Part shown: positions 25,993 to 36,129 of the stretch, piece after piece
How the letters are laid out: each line of letters opens with the position of its first letter
Numbering within the stretch: position 1 is the first letter of the stretch
DNA from: Hyphomicrobiales bacterium
GTDB taxonomy: Bacteria; Pseudomonadota; Alphaproteobacteria; Rhizobiales; Rhizobiaceae
Reading direction: 5' to 3'
NCBI GenBank assembly: GCA_003577315.1
Contig: QEVK01000003.1
Location: 1 to 64,000 of the forward strand
DNA: 64,000 nucleotides
Notes under the pieces: generated by a model
What the model saw: only the letters and a program-made list of their open reading frames with translations
Databases searched by the model: none
What the model was told of the DNA's origin: nothing
Program-made: the position numbers and the translations under genes

Positions 25993-26800
25993 ATGGTGAC
26001 GTCGGGAACGATCCGCGCCGGCATGGGCGGCTGGACCTTCGAGCCGTGGGAAGGCACCTTCTACCCCGACAGGCTGTCGAAGGCGAAGCAGCTTCACCAC
26101 GCCGCGCGACGGGTGAAGACCATCGAGGTCAACGGCACCTATTATTCGACCTTCAGGCCGGCGACCATTCGCCAAATGGGCGGCGGACGCGCCCGACGGC
26201 TTCGTGTTCTCGCTGAAGGCGATCCGCTTCTCCACCAACCGCCGGGTGCTGGCCGAAGCGGGCGAGTCCGTGCAGCGGTTCCTCGATTCCGGGGTGGCGG
26301 AGCTCGGCGACAAGCTCGGGCCGATCCTGTGGCAGTTCGCGCCGACCAAGAAGTTCGATCCGGCGGATTTCGAGGGTTTTCTGAAGGTTCTGCCGGAAAA
26401 GCAGGACGGCGTGCGGCTGCGCCATGCGCTGGAGGTGCGCCACGACAGCTTCGTCGTGCCGGACTTCGTCGCGCTGGCGCGCAAATACGGCGTGGCCGTC
26501 GTCTACGCCCATCACGCGACCTACCCGGAGATCGCCGACGTCACCGGCGACTTCGTCTATGCGCGGCTTCAGCGCGGCAGCGAGGACAGCGAGAACTGCT
26601 ATCCCGAGGACGAGCTGGACGGCTGGGCCGCGCGGGCGAAGGAATGGGCGGCCGGCGGGCAGCCGCACGATCTGCCCCGTGCCGACCCGTCCGTGGCGGC
26701 GGCGAAGCAGCCGCGCGACGTGTTCGTCTACTTCATCACCGCCGGCAAGCCGCGCGCGCCGTTCGGCGCCATGGCGCTGCAAGGGCGTGTCGATTCATAG
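25993..26800 (+). pseudogene. DUF72 (YecE-like) protein gene broken by a one-base insertion
   Basis: The first 58 codons from ATG 25993 (after a strong AGGAGG) encode a DUF72 start (IRAGMGGWTFEPWEGTFYP, IEVNGTYYSTFRPAT). The rest of the family is encoded one frame later from about 26168 to TAG at 26800 (FSLKAIRFSTNRRVL, RHALEVRHDSF, YPEIADVTGDFVYARLQ). Removing the A at 26167 restores the expected reading TFAKWAADAPDGFVFS. So this is either a recent frameshift or a sequencing error. The function of DUF72 proteins is not settled. The stop overlaps the convergent nnr stop by a few bases. The repaired protein would have about 268 residues. Confidence 0.85.
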
Positions 26801-28306
26801 CAGGTCGCGCAGCACGGCGGGCAGGAGGCCGGGCAGGTCCTCGGCGATCAGGCCCGGGCCGAAGCGCGCGGCGGCCTCGGCGTGCAGCCACACGGCGGCG
26901 CAGGCTGCCTCCCAGGCCGGCATCTTCTGCGCCGCAAGCCCCGCGATCAGCCCGGCCAGCACATCGCCCGAGCCGGCCGTGGCCAGCCAGGGCGAGCCGT
27001 TGGCGTTGACGGCGGCGCGACCGTCGGGGGCCGCGATCACCGTGTCCGGCCCCTTCAGCACCACGACCGCCCCTGCCCTTTGCGCGGCGATCCTCGCGCG
27101 CTCGAGCTTCGAGGCCGAGGCGTCGGCGGCGAGATCGGGAAACAGGCGGGCGAACTCTCCCTCATGCGGGGTCAGCACCGCGTCGAGCGCCGAGCCGGCG
27201 GCGGCCGCGAACAGCGCCTGCGGCCGGTCGCGAAAGGCGGTCAGGCCGTCGGCGTCGAGCACCAGCGTGCCCGGGCCGTCCTGCGCCAGCACCGCCAGCG
27301 CCATCTCGCGCAGCGGCCGGTCGAGGCCGAAGCCGGGGCCGAGGACGACGGCGTCGGCCCGCCTCGCCCCGCTCGCCTCCGCGAAATCCTGCGGCGTGTC
27401 GACCTTGCGCAGCATGATCGAGGTCAGATGGGCGGCGGCGACGAGGAGCGCACGCCCCGGCGCGAGGAGCGTGACCGCGCCCGCGCCTGCCCGCGCGGCT
27501 GCCATGGCCGACAGCCGCGCCGCGCCGGTGGACGACGGGCCGCCTGAAAACACCGCGACATGGCCGCGCGAATATTTGTGCTGGCCGCGCTGCGGGCGCG
27601 GCAGCGCCGCATCCCACAGCGGGGGCATGTTGACGAAGGCGCGCGGCGAGACGGCCTCGAGCACGGCATCGGCAATGCCGATGTCGGCAAGGACGACCGC
27701 GCCGCACAAGGTTCGACCGGGCTCCAGCAGATGGCCGGGCTTGAGGCGGAAGAAGGTCACGGTCAGCTCGGCCGCGAAGGCGGCGCCGAGCGGCTTGCCG
27801 CTGTCGCCGGAAAGGCCCGAAGGCAGGTCGACCGCGATCACCCGCGCGCCGGCGGCGTTGCAGGCTTGCGCCGCCCCGGCGGCCGCCCCCTCCAGCGCGC
27901 GGGCAAGGCCGGCGCCATAGAGCGCGTCGATCACGACGCGCCCCGGCGCGGGCGCGAAGGCGGCAAGCGGCTGCGGCGCGAGCGGGCAAAGCCGTGCTGC
28001 GCGTTCGGCGTCGCTGCCCGGGCGCGGCGCGTCGTGCGCCCACAGCGCGACCGGCATCCCGGCCTCGGCCAGCAGCCGCGCCACCTCGTAGCCGTCGCCG
28101 CCATTGTTGCCCGGGCCGCACAGCACGTCGAAGCCTTGCGCCTCCGGGCAGCGGGAAAGCACCGCCCGCAGGATCGCCGCGCCCGCGTTGCGCATCAGGC
28201 CGTAGCCGTCATGCGGCCTGGCCCGGGCGGCCAGCCTGTCGGCCTCGGCCATCTGCGCCGGCGTCAGCAGTTCGAGGTGTGTGCCCAATTCCTGTGCAGA
28301 TTGCAT
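26795..28306 (-). CDS. nnr: bifunctional NAD(P)H-hydrate epimerase / ADP-dependent dehydratase
   Basis: This metabolite-repair enzyme restores damaged NAD(P)H hydrates. The product has 503 residues. The N-terminal YjeF_N epimerase domain (about 1-210) shows CGPGNNGGDGYEVARLL and VIDALYGAGLAR. The C-terminal ribokinase-like dehydratase domain (about 225-500) shows FSGGPSSTGAARLSAMAA, VLGPGFG, LTPHEGEFARL and the ATP-site motif LATAGSGDVLAGLIAGL. The start is placed at MQSAQELGTHLELLTP (28306), skipping 39 unconserved upstream residues. Its 5' end carries a possible NtrC site serving the divergent glnB promoter. It converges on the DUF72 gene with a 6-base overlap. Confidence 0.93.
   Translation of the reverse strand: MQSAQELGTHLELLTPAQMAEADRLAARARPHDGYGLMRNAGAAILRAVLSRCPEAQGFDVLCGPGNNGGDGYEVARLLAEAGMPVALWAHDAPRPGSDAERAARLCPLAPQPLAAFAPAPGRVVIDALYGAGLARALEGAAAGAAQACNAAGARVIAVDLPSGLSGDSGKPLGAAFAAELTVTFFRLKPGHLLEPGRTLCGAVVLADIGIADAVLEAVSPRAFVNMPPLWDAALPRPQRGQHKYSRGHVAVFSGGPSSTGAARLSAMAAARAGAGAVTLLAPGRALLVAAAHLTSIMLRKVDTPQDFAEASGARRADAVVLGPGFGLDRPLREMALAVLAQDGPGTLVLDADGLTAFRDRPQALFAAAAGSALDAVLTPHEGEFARLFPDLAADASASKLERARIAAQRAGAVVVLKGPDTVIAAPDGRAAVNANGSPWLATAGSGDVLAGLIAGLAAQKMPAWEAACAAVWLHAEAAARFGPGLIAEDLPGLLPAVLRDLL
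28282..28298. promoter_or_regulatory. possible NtrC binding site for glnB
   Basis: On the - strand this reads TGCACAGGAATTGGGCA, matching about 12 of 17 positions of the NtrC consensus TGCAC-YAWWWT-GGTGCA. It lies about 140 bases upstream of the sigma-54 promoter, a normal enhancer distance, and inside the first codons of nnr. Confidence 0.35.
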
Positions 28307-28418
28307 GATTTTTGGCCTGCCCCTATCGTACCGGCGATGCGCGTTCCCGTCATGCGGCCCGGCCTGCGGCGAGGGAATGCCGCAAACCGCGCATTTTCCT
28401 TGTCGGACCGTGCCTTGA

Positions 28419-28838
<420 letters not shown>

Positions 28839-28896
28839 ACAACGGGCCGCGGCCCGCCCCCATCCATTTTTCGTCACCATCGAAGGAAAGCACCAC

Positions 28897-30306
28897 ATGG
28901 CCACCGCAGACGACATCATGAAGCAGATCAGGGACAACGACGTGAAGTTCGTCGACCTGCGCTTCACCGACCCGAAGGGCAAGCTCCATCACGTCACCAT
29001 GGATGTCGGCATCGTGGACGAGGAGATGTTCACCGACGGCGTCATGTTCGACGGCTCCTCCATCGCCGGCTGGAAGGCGATCAATGAGTCCGACATGGTG
29101 CTGATGCCCGATGTCGAGACCGCGCATATGGACCCGTTCTTCGCGCAGTCGACACTGGTGCTCTTGTGCGACATCCTCGACCCAGCCTCGGGCGAGCCCT
29201 ACGGCCGCGACCCGCGCGGCACCGCGCGCAAGGCGGAAGCCTATCTGAAGGCGGAAGGGTTCGGCGACACGGTCTATGTCGGCCCCGAGGCCGAGTTCTT
29301 CGTGTTCGACGACGTGCGCTTCAAGGCCGACCCGTACAACACCGGCTTCAAGCTCGATTCGAGCGAGCTGCCGACCAATGACGACACCGACTACGAGACC
29401 GGCAACCTCGGCCACCGGCCGCGCGTCAAGGGCGGCTATTTCCCGGTGCCGCCGCTCGATTCGCTACAGGACATGCGCTCGGAGATGCTGACCGTGCTGA
29501 CCGAGATGGGCGTGGTCGTCGAGAAGCACCACCACGAGGTGGCGGCCGCCCAGCACGAGCTCGGCGTCAAGTTCGACACGCTGCTGCGCAACGCCGACAA
29601 GATGCAGCTCTACAAGTATGTCGTCCACCAGGTGGCCAACGCCTACGGCAAGACCGCGACCTTCATGCCCAAGCCCGTCTTCGGCGACAACGGCTCGGGC
29701 ATGCACGTCCACCTGTCGATCTGGAAGGGCGGCAAGCCGACCTTCGCCGGCAACGAATATGCCGGCCTGTCGGAGACGTGCCTTTACTTCATCGGCGGCG
29801 TCATCAAGCACGCCAAGGCCATCAACGCCTTCACCAACCCGCTGACCAACTCCTACAAGCGGCTGGTGCCGGGCTACGAGGCGCCGGTGCTGCTGGCCTA
29901 TTCGGCGCGCAACCGCTCGGCCTCGTGCCGCATCCCCTTCGGCTCGTCGCCGAAGTCGAAGCGCGTCGAGGTCCGCTTCCCCGATCCGGGCGCGAACCCC
30001 TACCTCGCCTTCGCCGCGCTGCTGATGGCCGGCCTCGACGGCATCAAGAACAAGATCCATCCCGGCCAGCCGATGGACAAGGATCTCTACGACCTGCCGC
30101 CGAAGGAGCTGAAGCAGATCCCGACCGTCTCGGGCTCGCTGCGCGAGGCGCTGGTCAACCTCGACAAGGACCGCGCCTTCCTCAAGGCCGGCGGCGTGTT
30201 CGACGACGACCAGATCGACGCCTTCATCGAGCTGAAGATGGCCGAGGTGATGCGCTTCGAGATGACGCCGCACCCGGTCGAGTTCGACATGTACTACTCC
30301 GTCTGA
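28897..30306 (+). CDS. glnA: glutamine synthetase type I
   Basis: This enzyme makes glutamine from glutamate, ammonia and ATP and forms dodecamers. The product has 469 residues, typical for GSI-beta. Conserved parts are [19 protein letters not shown] (N-terminal domain), the catalytic [36 protein letters not shown] and NRSASCRIP. The adenylylation site Tyr lies in [11 protein letters not shown], so covalent regulation by GlnE is expected. The ATG at 28897 follows GAAGGAAAG. It is downstream of glnB in the same operon and ends before a strong terminator. Confidence 0.98.
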   Translation: MATADDIMKQIRDNDVKFVDLRFTDPKGKLHHVTMDVGIVDEEMFTDGVMFDGSSIAGWKAINESDMVLMPDVETAHMDPFFAQSTLVLLCDILDPASGEPYGRDPRGTARKAEAYLKAEGFGDTVYVGPEAEFFVFDDVRFKADPYNTGFKLDSSELPTNDDTDYETGNLGHRPRVKGGYFPVPPLDSLQDMRSEMLTVLTEMGVVVEKHHHEVAAAQHELGVKFDTLLRNADKMQLYKYVVHQVANAYGKTATFMPKPVFGDNGSGMHVHLSIWKGGKPTFAGNEYAGLSETCLYFIGGVIKHAKAINAFTNPLTNSYKRLVPGYEAPVLLAYSARNRSASCRIPFGSSPKSKRVEVRFPDPGANPYLAFAALLMAGLDGIKNKIHPGQPMDKDLYDLPPKELKQIPTVSGSLREALVNLDKDRAFLKAGGVFDDDQIDAFIELKMAEVMRFEMTPHPVEFDMYYSV

Positions 30307-30323
30307 TCCTCCGGTCGGACAGC

Positions 30324-30360
30324 GGAAGGCCGGGGCGTTCGCGCTCCGGCCTTCCTTTTT
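30324..30360 (+). terminator. glnBA rho-independent terminator
   Basis: A 14-bp stem starts with GGAAGGCCGG (30324-30333), closes on a TTCG loop (30338-30341) and ends with CCGGCCTTCC (30346-30355), followed by TTTTT. This is one of the clearest intrinsic terminators in the window. Confidence 0.92.
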
Positions 30361-30474
30361 GGCGCCGCCCCGGCGCCGCCGCCCGGATTACGGGATATTA
30401 ACCGCCCCTGCGCTAGAGTGCGGCAAGTCTCTGCATGGTGCGGAGAAGGCAATCTGCAGGGCAGGCATCTTGGA

Positions 30475-31089
30475 ATGGCACTAGCGGCGATCAACCTGGC
30501 GCCGTCGCGGGCGGAAAGGCGGAACTTCCAGCGCGTCCGCGTCAAGGTCTATGGCCGCTACATGCTCGAGGACCGCTCCGAGCACCCGTGCCAGGTCATC
30601 GACATGTCGCCCGGCGACGTCGCCTTCCGTGCCGACCGGCCGGGCGGGCTCGGCGAGAAGGTGATCGCCTATCTCGACCATATCGGCCGCGTCGAGGGCG
30701 TGGTGACGCGCCTGTTCCGCGACGGCTTCGCCATGACCATCGTCGCCTCCGACCGCAAGCGCGACAAGCTTGCCGCCCAGCTCACCTGGCTCGCCAACCG
30801 GCACGAGCTCGACCTGCCCGAGGACCGGCGCCACGAGCGCGTCACGCCGCGCAACCCGATGAGCGTGCTGCATCTGGAGGACGGGCAGCAGCATCGCTGC
30901 CGCATCATCGACCTGTCGCTCTCCGGCGCCGCGGTCGAGATCGAGGCCAAGCCGGCCATCGGCCTCGCCGTCACGCTCGGCAACATGCGCGGGCGCGTGG
31001 TGCGCCATTTCGAGGACGGCATCGCCATCGAGTTCGCCGTGCTCCAGCGCCAGGAAACGCTCGCCGCCGAGTTCGACGGCCCGCGCTGA
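30475..31089 (+). CDS. double PilZ-domain protein (c-di-GMP receptor candidate)
   Basis: This 204-residue soluble protein contains two PilZ-like domains. The first (about 12-95) has the N-terminal arginine motif ERRNFQRVRV but a degenerate second motif (DMSPGDVAF in place of DxSxxG). The second (about 115-200) has RRHERVTPRNP and an intact DLSLSGAAVEI, so it is the likely c-di-GMP binder. The start at ATG 30475 is preferred over the in-frame ATG at 30418, because the domain follows directly and the extra 19 residues look unconserved. It stands between the glnA terminator and a LapG-type protease gene. Confidence 0.85.
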   Translation: MALAAINLAPSRAERRNFQRVRVKVYGRYMLEDRSEHPCQVIDMSPGDVAFRADRPGGLGEKVIAYLDHIGRVEGVVTRLFRDGFAMTIVASDRKRDKLAAQLTWLANRHELDLPEDRRHERVTPRNPMSVLHLEDGQQHRCRIIDLSLSGAAVEIEAKPAIGLAVTLGNMRGRVVRHFEDGIAIEFAVLQRQETLAAEFDGPR

Positions 31090-31487
31090 CCGCGACCGGG
31101 CGCGGCTCGACGCCCGGCAATCGCCCGTCCTCGTCGCCCTATCTATCCGGGCGATCCGCCTCTCCTCTCCCCCCTTCCCACTGCGCGCGGCTTCCCGCAC
31201 GGGATTTCGCGCGCCGCCTTCGCGACGCCGCTTCACGGCCGGTAGCCGCGCCGCCCCCCCCTTTTCCGTCGCGGTCGCTGCCGCCGGCCTGTGACCGCCA
31301 TATGCGACCGATGCAATTTTACGAAAATTTGCGTCTGAATTTATTCTTATATCGTTCAATTTATATTCTTGTTTTAATCTGCTTATCTGAAAGTATGATC
31401 AGGATTTGATGCAAGTTATACTTCGGTATTTTGCGTGGAATAAATCTGCGTCTGCCATTGTGCGCTCGTCAACGGGGAGACGACGCA
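31090..31487. other. intergenic region between the PilZ and protease genes
   Basis: This 398-base stretch splits into a GC-rich half (31090-31300) and an AT-rich half (31310-31460) that is unlike the surrounding DNA and probably holds the promoter of the downstream protease. A tiny frame at 31301-31408 encodes a hydrophobic 35-residue peptide without a clear ribosome binding site. The octamer TGCGTCTG occurs twice (about 31330 and 31448). No gene is supported. Confidence 0.5.
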
Positions 31488-32099
31488 ATGGGGACGATAA
31501 GAAGGTTGCTGCCGGCGGCGCTTGCCGTCGCGGCGCTGGGCGCTGCCGGCGGGGCGGCGCAGGCGCAGGCATTCATGCCGACGGGCGGGCTGTCGACGCA
31601 GCCCGTGGGACACTACGAATTCTGCCAGCGCAAGCCGGACGAGTGCGCCAAGACGGTGGCGGCGCGGCCGGTCGAGCTGACGCGCAAGCTGTGGGCGGCG
31701 ATGGTCGACATCAACAACGTCGTCAACACCATGGTGACGCCGCGCACGGACATGGAGATGTGGGGCGTCGAGGAGCGCTGGTCCTATCCGGCCAACGGCT
31801 ACGGCGACTGCGAGGACTACGTGCTGGAGAAGCGCCGGCGGCTGATCAAGGCAGGCGTGCCGGCCTCCAACCTGCTCATCACCGTGGTGCGCCAGCCCAA
31901 TGGCGACGGCCACGCGGTGCTGACGGTCAACACCAGCATGGGCGATTTCGTGCTCGACAATCTGGAGCCGCGCATCCTGGCCTGGACCGATACCGAGTAC
32001 CAGTATCTCAAGCGCCAGTCGCCTAGGCATGCGGGCATGTGGGTGGCGATAGACGACGGCCGCAACGTGCTGGTCGGCTCGGTGGCCGGACGCCGCTGA
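31488..32099 (+). CDS. periplasmic transglutaminase-like cysteine peptidase (BTLCP/LapG family)
   Basis: This 203-residue protein has a signal peptide at 1-26 (cleavage near AQA) and the bacterial transglutaminase-like cysteine proteinase fold. The catalytic triad is visible: Cys108 in YGDCEDYVLEKRR, His142 in GDGHAVLTV and Asp157 in FVLDNLEPRI. The family includes LapG, which cleaves surface adhesins under c-di-GMP control through LapD, but no lapD or adhesin gene is present here. The start at ATG 31488 follows GGGGAGA and is preceded by an AT-rich promoter-like region. Confidence 0.88.
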   Translation: MGTIRRLLPAALAVAALGAAGGAAQAQAFMPTGGLSTQPVGHYEFCQRKPDECAKTVAARPVELTRKLWAAMVDINNVVNTMVTPRTDMEMWGVEERWSYPANGYGDCEDYVLEKRRRLIKAGVPASNLLITVVRQPNGDGHAVLTVNTSMGDFVLDNLEPRILAWTDTEYQYLKRQSPRHAGMWVAIDDGRNVLVGSVAGRR

Positions 32100-32207
32100 C
32101 CTGACGGGCCACGGCCGCGGACGGACGGCCGGAATGAACAGGCATACGGGAAAACAGGGACAACCCGGTCGAGTCCCCACCCTCCCCGTCCCCAACGACC
32201 GGGTTCA

Positions 32208-32238
32208 GGAGCCGGCCCTTCCCCAAAGGGCCGGCTCC
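32208..32238. terminator. convergent-gene terminator hairpin
   Basis: The 13-bp perfect stem GGAGCCGGCCCTT / AAGGGCCGGCTCC with a 5-base loop lies between the protease gene (+) and lolD (-). A second long inverted pair, AACCCGGTCG (32162-32171) with CGACCGGGTT (32196-32205), sits beside it. Either may stop transcription from both sides. Confidence 0.65.
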
Positions 32239-32295
32239 GCCTTTCCGGGGAAGGCGTAAAGGGCGCGGATGCGGCGGGCCGGCGCGCCGGCCGGT

Positions 32296-32982
32296 TCAGA
32301 AATCGACGATCTTGCCCTCGGCGAGCGTGACGCGGCGGTCCATGCGCGCGGCGAGCTCGTGATTGTGGGTGGCGATCAGCGCCGACAGGCCGGACTGGCG
32401 CACCAGCGCCTCCAGCGCGTCGAACACGTAGGATGCGGTCGCCGGGTCGAGGTTGCCGGTCGGCTCGTCGGCCAGCAGGATCAGCGGCGCGTTGGCCACG
32501 GCGCGGGCGATCGCCACGCGCTGCTGCTCGCCGCCCGACAGCTCGGACGGCCGGTGCTCGGCGCGGGCGCCGATCTTCATGTAGTCGAGGAGCTGCATGG
32601 CGCGCTGGCTCGCCTGCGCCGCATCGAGGCCGCGCACGAGCTGCGGCATCATCACGTTCTCCAGCGCGGTGAATTCCGGCAAGAGGTGATGGAACTGGTA
32701 GACGAAGCCGATCTCGTTGCGGCGGATGGCCGTGCGCTCGTCGTCGCAAAGGCCGGAGCAGGAACGGCCCGAAACCACCACGTCGCCGCCGTCGGGGCGC
32801 TCGAGGAGGCCCGCGGTGTGGAGCAGCGTCGACTTGCCGGCGCCGGAGGGCGCCACCAGCGCGACCATCTCGCCGCGCGCCAGCGAGAAATCGGCGCCGT
32901 CGAGGATGACGAGCTTGCGCCCGCCCTCGTCGTAGCGCCGTTCGACGGCCTTCAGCTCCAGAACCGGGGTGGGCGCCATCAT
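32296..32982 (-). CDS. lolD: lipoprotein-releasing ABC transporter ATPase LolD
   Basis: This is the ATPase of the Lol system, which extracts lipoproteins from the inner membrane for transfer to LolA. The product has 228 residues. It shows Walker [11 protein letters not shown]-loop [18 protein letters not shown], signature LSGGEQQR, Walker [14 protein letters not shown] and H-loop ATHN. The start overlaps the lolC stop as ATGA (ATG at 32982; a second ATG follows at once at 32979). It is the last gene of the proS-lolC-lolD group. Confidence 0.94.
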   Translation of the reverse strand: MMAPTPVLELKAVERRYDEGGRKLVILDGADFSLARGEMVALVAPSGAGKSTLLHTAGLLERPDGGDVVVSGRSCSGLCDDERTAIRRNEIGFVYQFHHLLPEFTALENVMMPQLVRGLDAAQASQRAMQLLDYMKIGARAEHRPSELSGGEQQRVAIARAVANAPLILLADEPTGNLDPATASYVFDALEALVRQSGLSALIATHNHELAARMDRRVTLAEGKIVDF

Positions 32983-34265
32983 TCGTACCGCAGCGCCTCG
33001 ACCGGATCGAGCCTTGCCGCCCGCCATGCCGGGAACAGGGTGGCGAGGAAGGACAGCGTCAGAGCCATGATGACGACGGAGACCGTCTCGCCCGCATCCA
33101 TGCGCGCCGGCAACTGGCTGAGGAAGTAGAGCTCGGGATTGAACAGCGTCGTGCCCGACAGCCAGGAGAAGAACTGGCGGATCGACTCCACGTTGAGGCA
33201 GACGACCACGCCCAGGACCACGCCCGCGACGGTGCCGGTGATGCCGATGGCCGCTCCCGTCATCATGAAGATGCGCATCACCGCGCCGCTGGTCGCGCCC
33301 ATGGTGCGCAGGATGGCGATGTCGCGGCCCTTGTCCTTCACCAGCATGATGAGGCCGGAGATGATGTTGAGCGCGGCGACCAGCACGATCAGGGTCAGGA
33401 TCATGAACATGACGTTGCGCTCGACCTGGAGCGCGGAGAAGAAGGTCTGGTTGCGCTGTCGCCAGTCGGTCACGTAGATTTGCCGCTCGGCGGCGGCCTC
33501 GATCGGCACGCGCAGGGAATCCACGGCGTCGGGGTTGTCGACGAACACCTCGACCGTCTGGGCCACGCCCTCGGCGTTGAAGTAGAGCTGGGCCTCCTCC
33601 AGCGGCATGTAGATGATCGAGGCGTCGAATTCCGACATGCCGATCTCGAACACCGCCGCGATGGGGTAGATCTTCTGCCGCGGCGTGACGCCGAACGGCG
33701 TGACGTCGCCCTCCGGCGCGACGAGCTGGATGCCGTCGCCGACGGCGAGGCCGAGATTCTCCGCCATGCGCCGGCCGATGGCGACGCCCTCGCCGGTGGC
33801 GAAGCCGACCAGCGAGCCCTGGCGGATGTTCCTGGCGACGAAGTCGAGCTTGGTGATGTCCTCCTCGCGGATGCCGCGCACCAGCGCGCCGGTGCCGGCG
33901 CCGATGCGGCCGGTGGCCAGCACCTGCCCCTCGACCAGCGGGATGGCGTAGCGCACGCCCGGCACGCCGTTGATGCGGGCGGCGACCTCGGCATAGTCGT
34001 CGAAGGCGCGGTCGATGGGCTGCACGATCAGGTGGCCGTTGACGCCGAGGATGCGCGACAGAAGCTCGGCGCGGAAGCCGTTCATCACCGCCATGACGAT
34101 GATCAGCGTCGCCACGCCCAGCATGATGCCGATGAACGAGATCAGCGAGATGACCGAGATGACGGTGTCCTTGCGCCGCGAGCGCAGGTAGCGCCAGGCG
34201 ACCATGCGCTCGAAGGCCGAGAACGGCCCCGCCCCGCGCGGTCCCTCGGCGGCCGCCTCGCTCAT
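32979..34265 (-). CDS. lolC: lipoprotein-releasing ABC transporter permease LolC/LolE
   Basis: This inner-membrane permease of the FtsX/MacB-like superfamily is the partner of LolD. The product has 428 residues. One N-terminal transmembrane helix (about 35-60, [20 protein letters not shown]) is followed by a large periplasmic domain (about 65-285) and three C-terminal helices ([17 protein letters not shown], the region around [16 protein letters not shown], and [18 protein letters not shown]), ending with the conserved [12 protein letters not shown]. Alphaproteobacteria usually carry one such permease, used as a homodimer. The start at 34265 overlaps the proS stop (ATGA). Confidence 0.93.
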   Translation of the reverse strand: MSEAAAEGPRGAGPFSAFERMVAWRYLRSRRKDTVISVISLISFIGIMLGVATLIIVMAVMNGFRAELLSRILGVNGHLIVQPIDRAFDDYAEVAARINGVPGVRYAIPLVEGQVLATGRIGAGTGALVRGIREEDITKLDFVARNIRQGSLVGFATGEGVAIGRRMAENLGLAVGDGIQLVAPEGDVTPFGVTPRQKIYPIAAVFEIGMSEFDASIIYMPLEEAQLYFNAEGVAQTVEVFVDNPDAVDSLRVPIEAAAERQIYVTDWRQRNQTFFSALQVERNVMFMILTLIVLVAALNIISGLIMLVKDKGRDIAILRTMGATSGAVMRIFMMTGAAIGITGTVAGVVLGVVVCLNVESIRQFFSWLSGTTLFNPELYFLSQLPARMDAGETVSVVIMALTLSFLATLFPAWRAARLDPVEALRYE

Positions 34266-35608
34266 GCCGGCGTCCCGTCGGCCGGCGTCCCGCCAAGCCG
34301 GGCGGCGACCTCGCCGAGCGGCACGGCGACGCGCTCGCCGGTCCTGCGGTCCTTGATCTCCGCCTCGCCGGCCTCGACCCCGCGCGGGCCGACGATGACC
34401 TGCCACGGCAGGCCGATCAGGTCGGCGGTGGCGAACTTGGCGCCGGGGCGCTGGTCGGTGTCGTCGTAGAGCACGTCGAGGCCGGCCGCGCCCAGCGCGG
34501 CGTAGAGCGCATCGCAGGCCCCGTCGCAGGCGGCGTCGCCGGCCTTCATGTTGATCAGCGCGGCGTCGAACGGCGCGACGGACTGCGGCCAGACGATGCC
34601 GGCCTCGTCGTGGCTCGCCTCGATGATCGCCGCGATCAGCCGCGTCGGGCCGATGCCGTAGGAGCCCATGGAGACGAAATGGTCCTTGCCGTCCGGCCCG
34701 GTCACCCTGGCGCCCATCGGCTTCGAGTATTTCTCGCCGAAATGGAAGATGTGGCCGACCTCGATGCCGCGCGCGGCCAGCCGCTCGCCCTCGTCGACGC
34801 CGCTCCACAGGGCCTCGTCGTGCATCTCCTCGGTGGCGGCGTAGGGCGTGGTCCATTCGCGGACGATGCCGGCGATGGCCGCGTCGTCGGAGAAGTCGAC
34901 GTCCTCGCCCGGCACCTTGAGGTCGAGGAAGTCGCGATGGCAGAACACGGCGCTCTCGCCGGTGTCGGCCAGGATGATGAACTCGTGCGACAGGTCGCCG
35001 CCGATCGGGCCGGTGTCGGCGCGCATCGGGATCGACTTCAGCCCGACGCGCTCGAAGGTGCGCAGATAGGCGACGAACATGCGGTTGTAGGCCGCCCTCG
35101 CCCCCTCATAGTCGAGGTCGAACGAGTAGGCGTCCTTCATCAGGAACTCCCTCGAGCGCATGACGCCGAAGCGCGGGCGCACCTCGTCGCGGAACTTCCA
35201 CTGGATGTGGTAGAGGTTGAGCGGCAGATCCTTGTAGGAGCGGACGTAGCTGCGGAAGATGTCGGTGACCATCTCCTCGTTGGTCGGGCCGTAGAGCATG
35301 TCGCGCTCGTGGCGGTCCTTGATGCGCAGCATCTCCTTGCCGTAGTCGTCGTAGCGGCCGCTCTCGCGCCACAGCTCGGCCGACTGGATGGTCGGCATCA
35401 GGATTTCCTGCGCGCCGGCGCGGTTCTGCTCCTCGCGGATGATGCGGTTGACCTTGTCGAGCACCCGCATGCCCAGCGGCAGCCAGGAGAACGAGCCGGC
35501 CGCCTGCTGGCGGATCATGCCGGCGCGCAGCATCAGCCGGTGCGAGACGATGTCGGCCTCGCGCGGGTTCTCCTTCAGGATGGGCAGGAAGTAACGCGAC
35601 AGACGCAT
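34262..35608 (-). CDS. proS: prolyl-tRNA synthetase (short alphaproteobacterial type)
   Basis: This class II synthetase charges tRNA-Pro. The product has 448 residues, the short bacterial form lacking the editing insertion domain between motifs 2 and 3. Motif regions are visible: [20 protein letters not shown] (motif 1), [20 protein letters not shown] (motif 2) and [18 protein letters not shown] (motif 3). The C-terminal anticodon-binding domain follows ([17 protein letters not shown]). The start is ATG at 35608 ([15 protein letters not shown]). It overlaps lolC by 4 bases, which indicates coupled translation. Confidence 0.96.
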   Translation of the reverse strand: MRLSRYFLPILKENPREADIVSHRLMLRAGMIRQQAAGSFSWLPLGMRVLDKVNRIIREEQNRAGAQEILMPTIQSAELWRESGRYDDYGKEMLRIKDRHERDMLYGPTNEEMVTDIFRSYVRSYKDLPLNLYHIQWKFRDEVRPRFGVMRSREFLMKDAYSFDLDYEGARAAYNRMFVAYLRTFERVGLKSIPMRADTGPIGGDLSHEFIILADTGESAVFCHRDFLDLKVPGEDVDFSDDAAIAGIVREWTTPYAATEEMHDEALWSGVDEGERLAARGIEVGHIFHFGEKYSKPMGARVTGPDGKDHFVSMGSYGIGPTRLIAAIIEASHDEAGIVWPQSVAPFDAALINMKAGDAACDGACDALYAALGAAGLDVLYDDTDQRPGAKFATADLIGLPWQVIVGPRGVEAGEAEIKDRRTGERVAVPLGEVAARLGGTPADGTPA

Positions 35609-36129
35609 GGGAATTTCCGTGAGAAGCGGGCGGAATCACCGTAGCCCGAGGACCATTTGCGCTGGCTTCATAGCGATTTCGTGGCCGCTTGGAAACCCGA
35701 CCGCACGCCGCGCCGGCGCCGGTGCGCGGTTGGGCGGCGGTGCCGTATTATTGTGCATCGCAGCACATCTCATGTCATGGAGACGCGATATTTTTCGTGA
35801 CAGGACAATATCGTCTGGGCTAATGTGCCCGGCATAATCGAGAGGGCGGAGAAACAATCTGCTCTCCTGCGCGGTCAAAGTCTTGGGAGGATGCGATCTA
35901 GGCGCGATATTCCGCAGCCGCCGTAACAACGGAAACAGATCGGACGCGTTTAAATTGCAAGGCTTCGGCCTTGCATTTTTTTGTGCACTTCAACGGGATG
36001 CCCGGCGATCTTCATGCCGCGGTGGAGACCGGCGCGCCCGTCTCGGGGCGCTCGACCGGCACTGCCGGGAGATGGGCCTCGACCCGGAACGGTTCAGGCG
36101 CTGAAAGGAAGCGTGCGGGTGGGCTTGCG
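35609..36129. other. proS-DUF1467 intergenic region with an orphan + strand terminator
   Basis: Over 521 bases no protein gene is supported on either strand. An AT-richer segment (35745-35985) ends in a perfect + strand intrinsic terminator (35957-35983) although no + gene lies upstream, which suggests a small RNA. For the - strand operon this region may hold a separate promoter for proS-lolCD. Confidence 0.55.
35957..35983 (+). terminator. orphan rho-independent terminator, end of a possible small RNA
   Basis: TGCAAGGC-TTCG-GCCTTGCA forms a perfect 8-bp stem with a stable TTCG loop and is followed at once by seven T residues. On the - strand the flanking bases (AATTTAAAC) are a poorer U tract, so the + direction is preferred. 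Confidence 0.85.

Noticed and set aside
31301..31408. A 35-residue hydrophobic peptide in the AT-rich gap
   Set aside because: There is no clear ribosome binding site, and the length and composition are expected by chance in AT-rich DNA.
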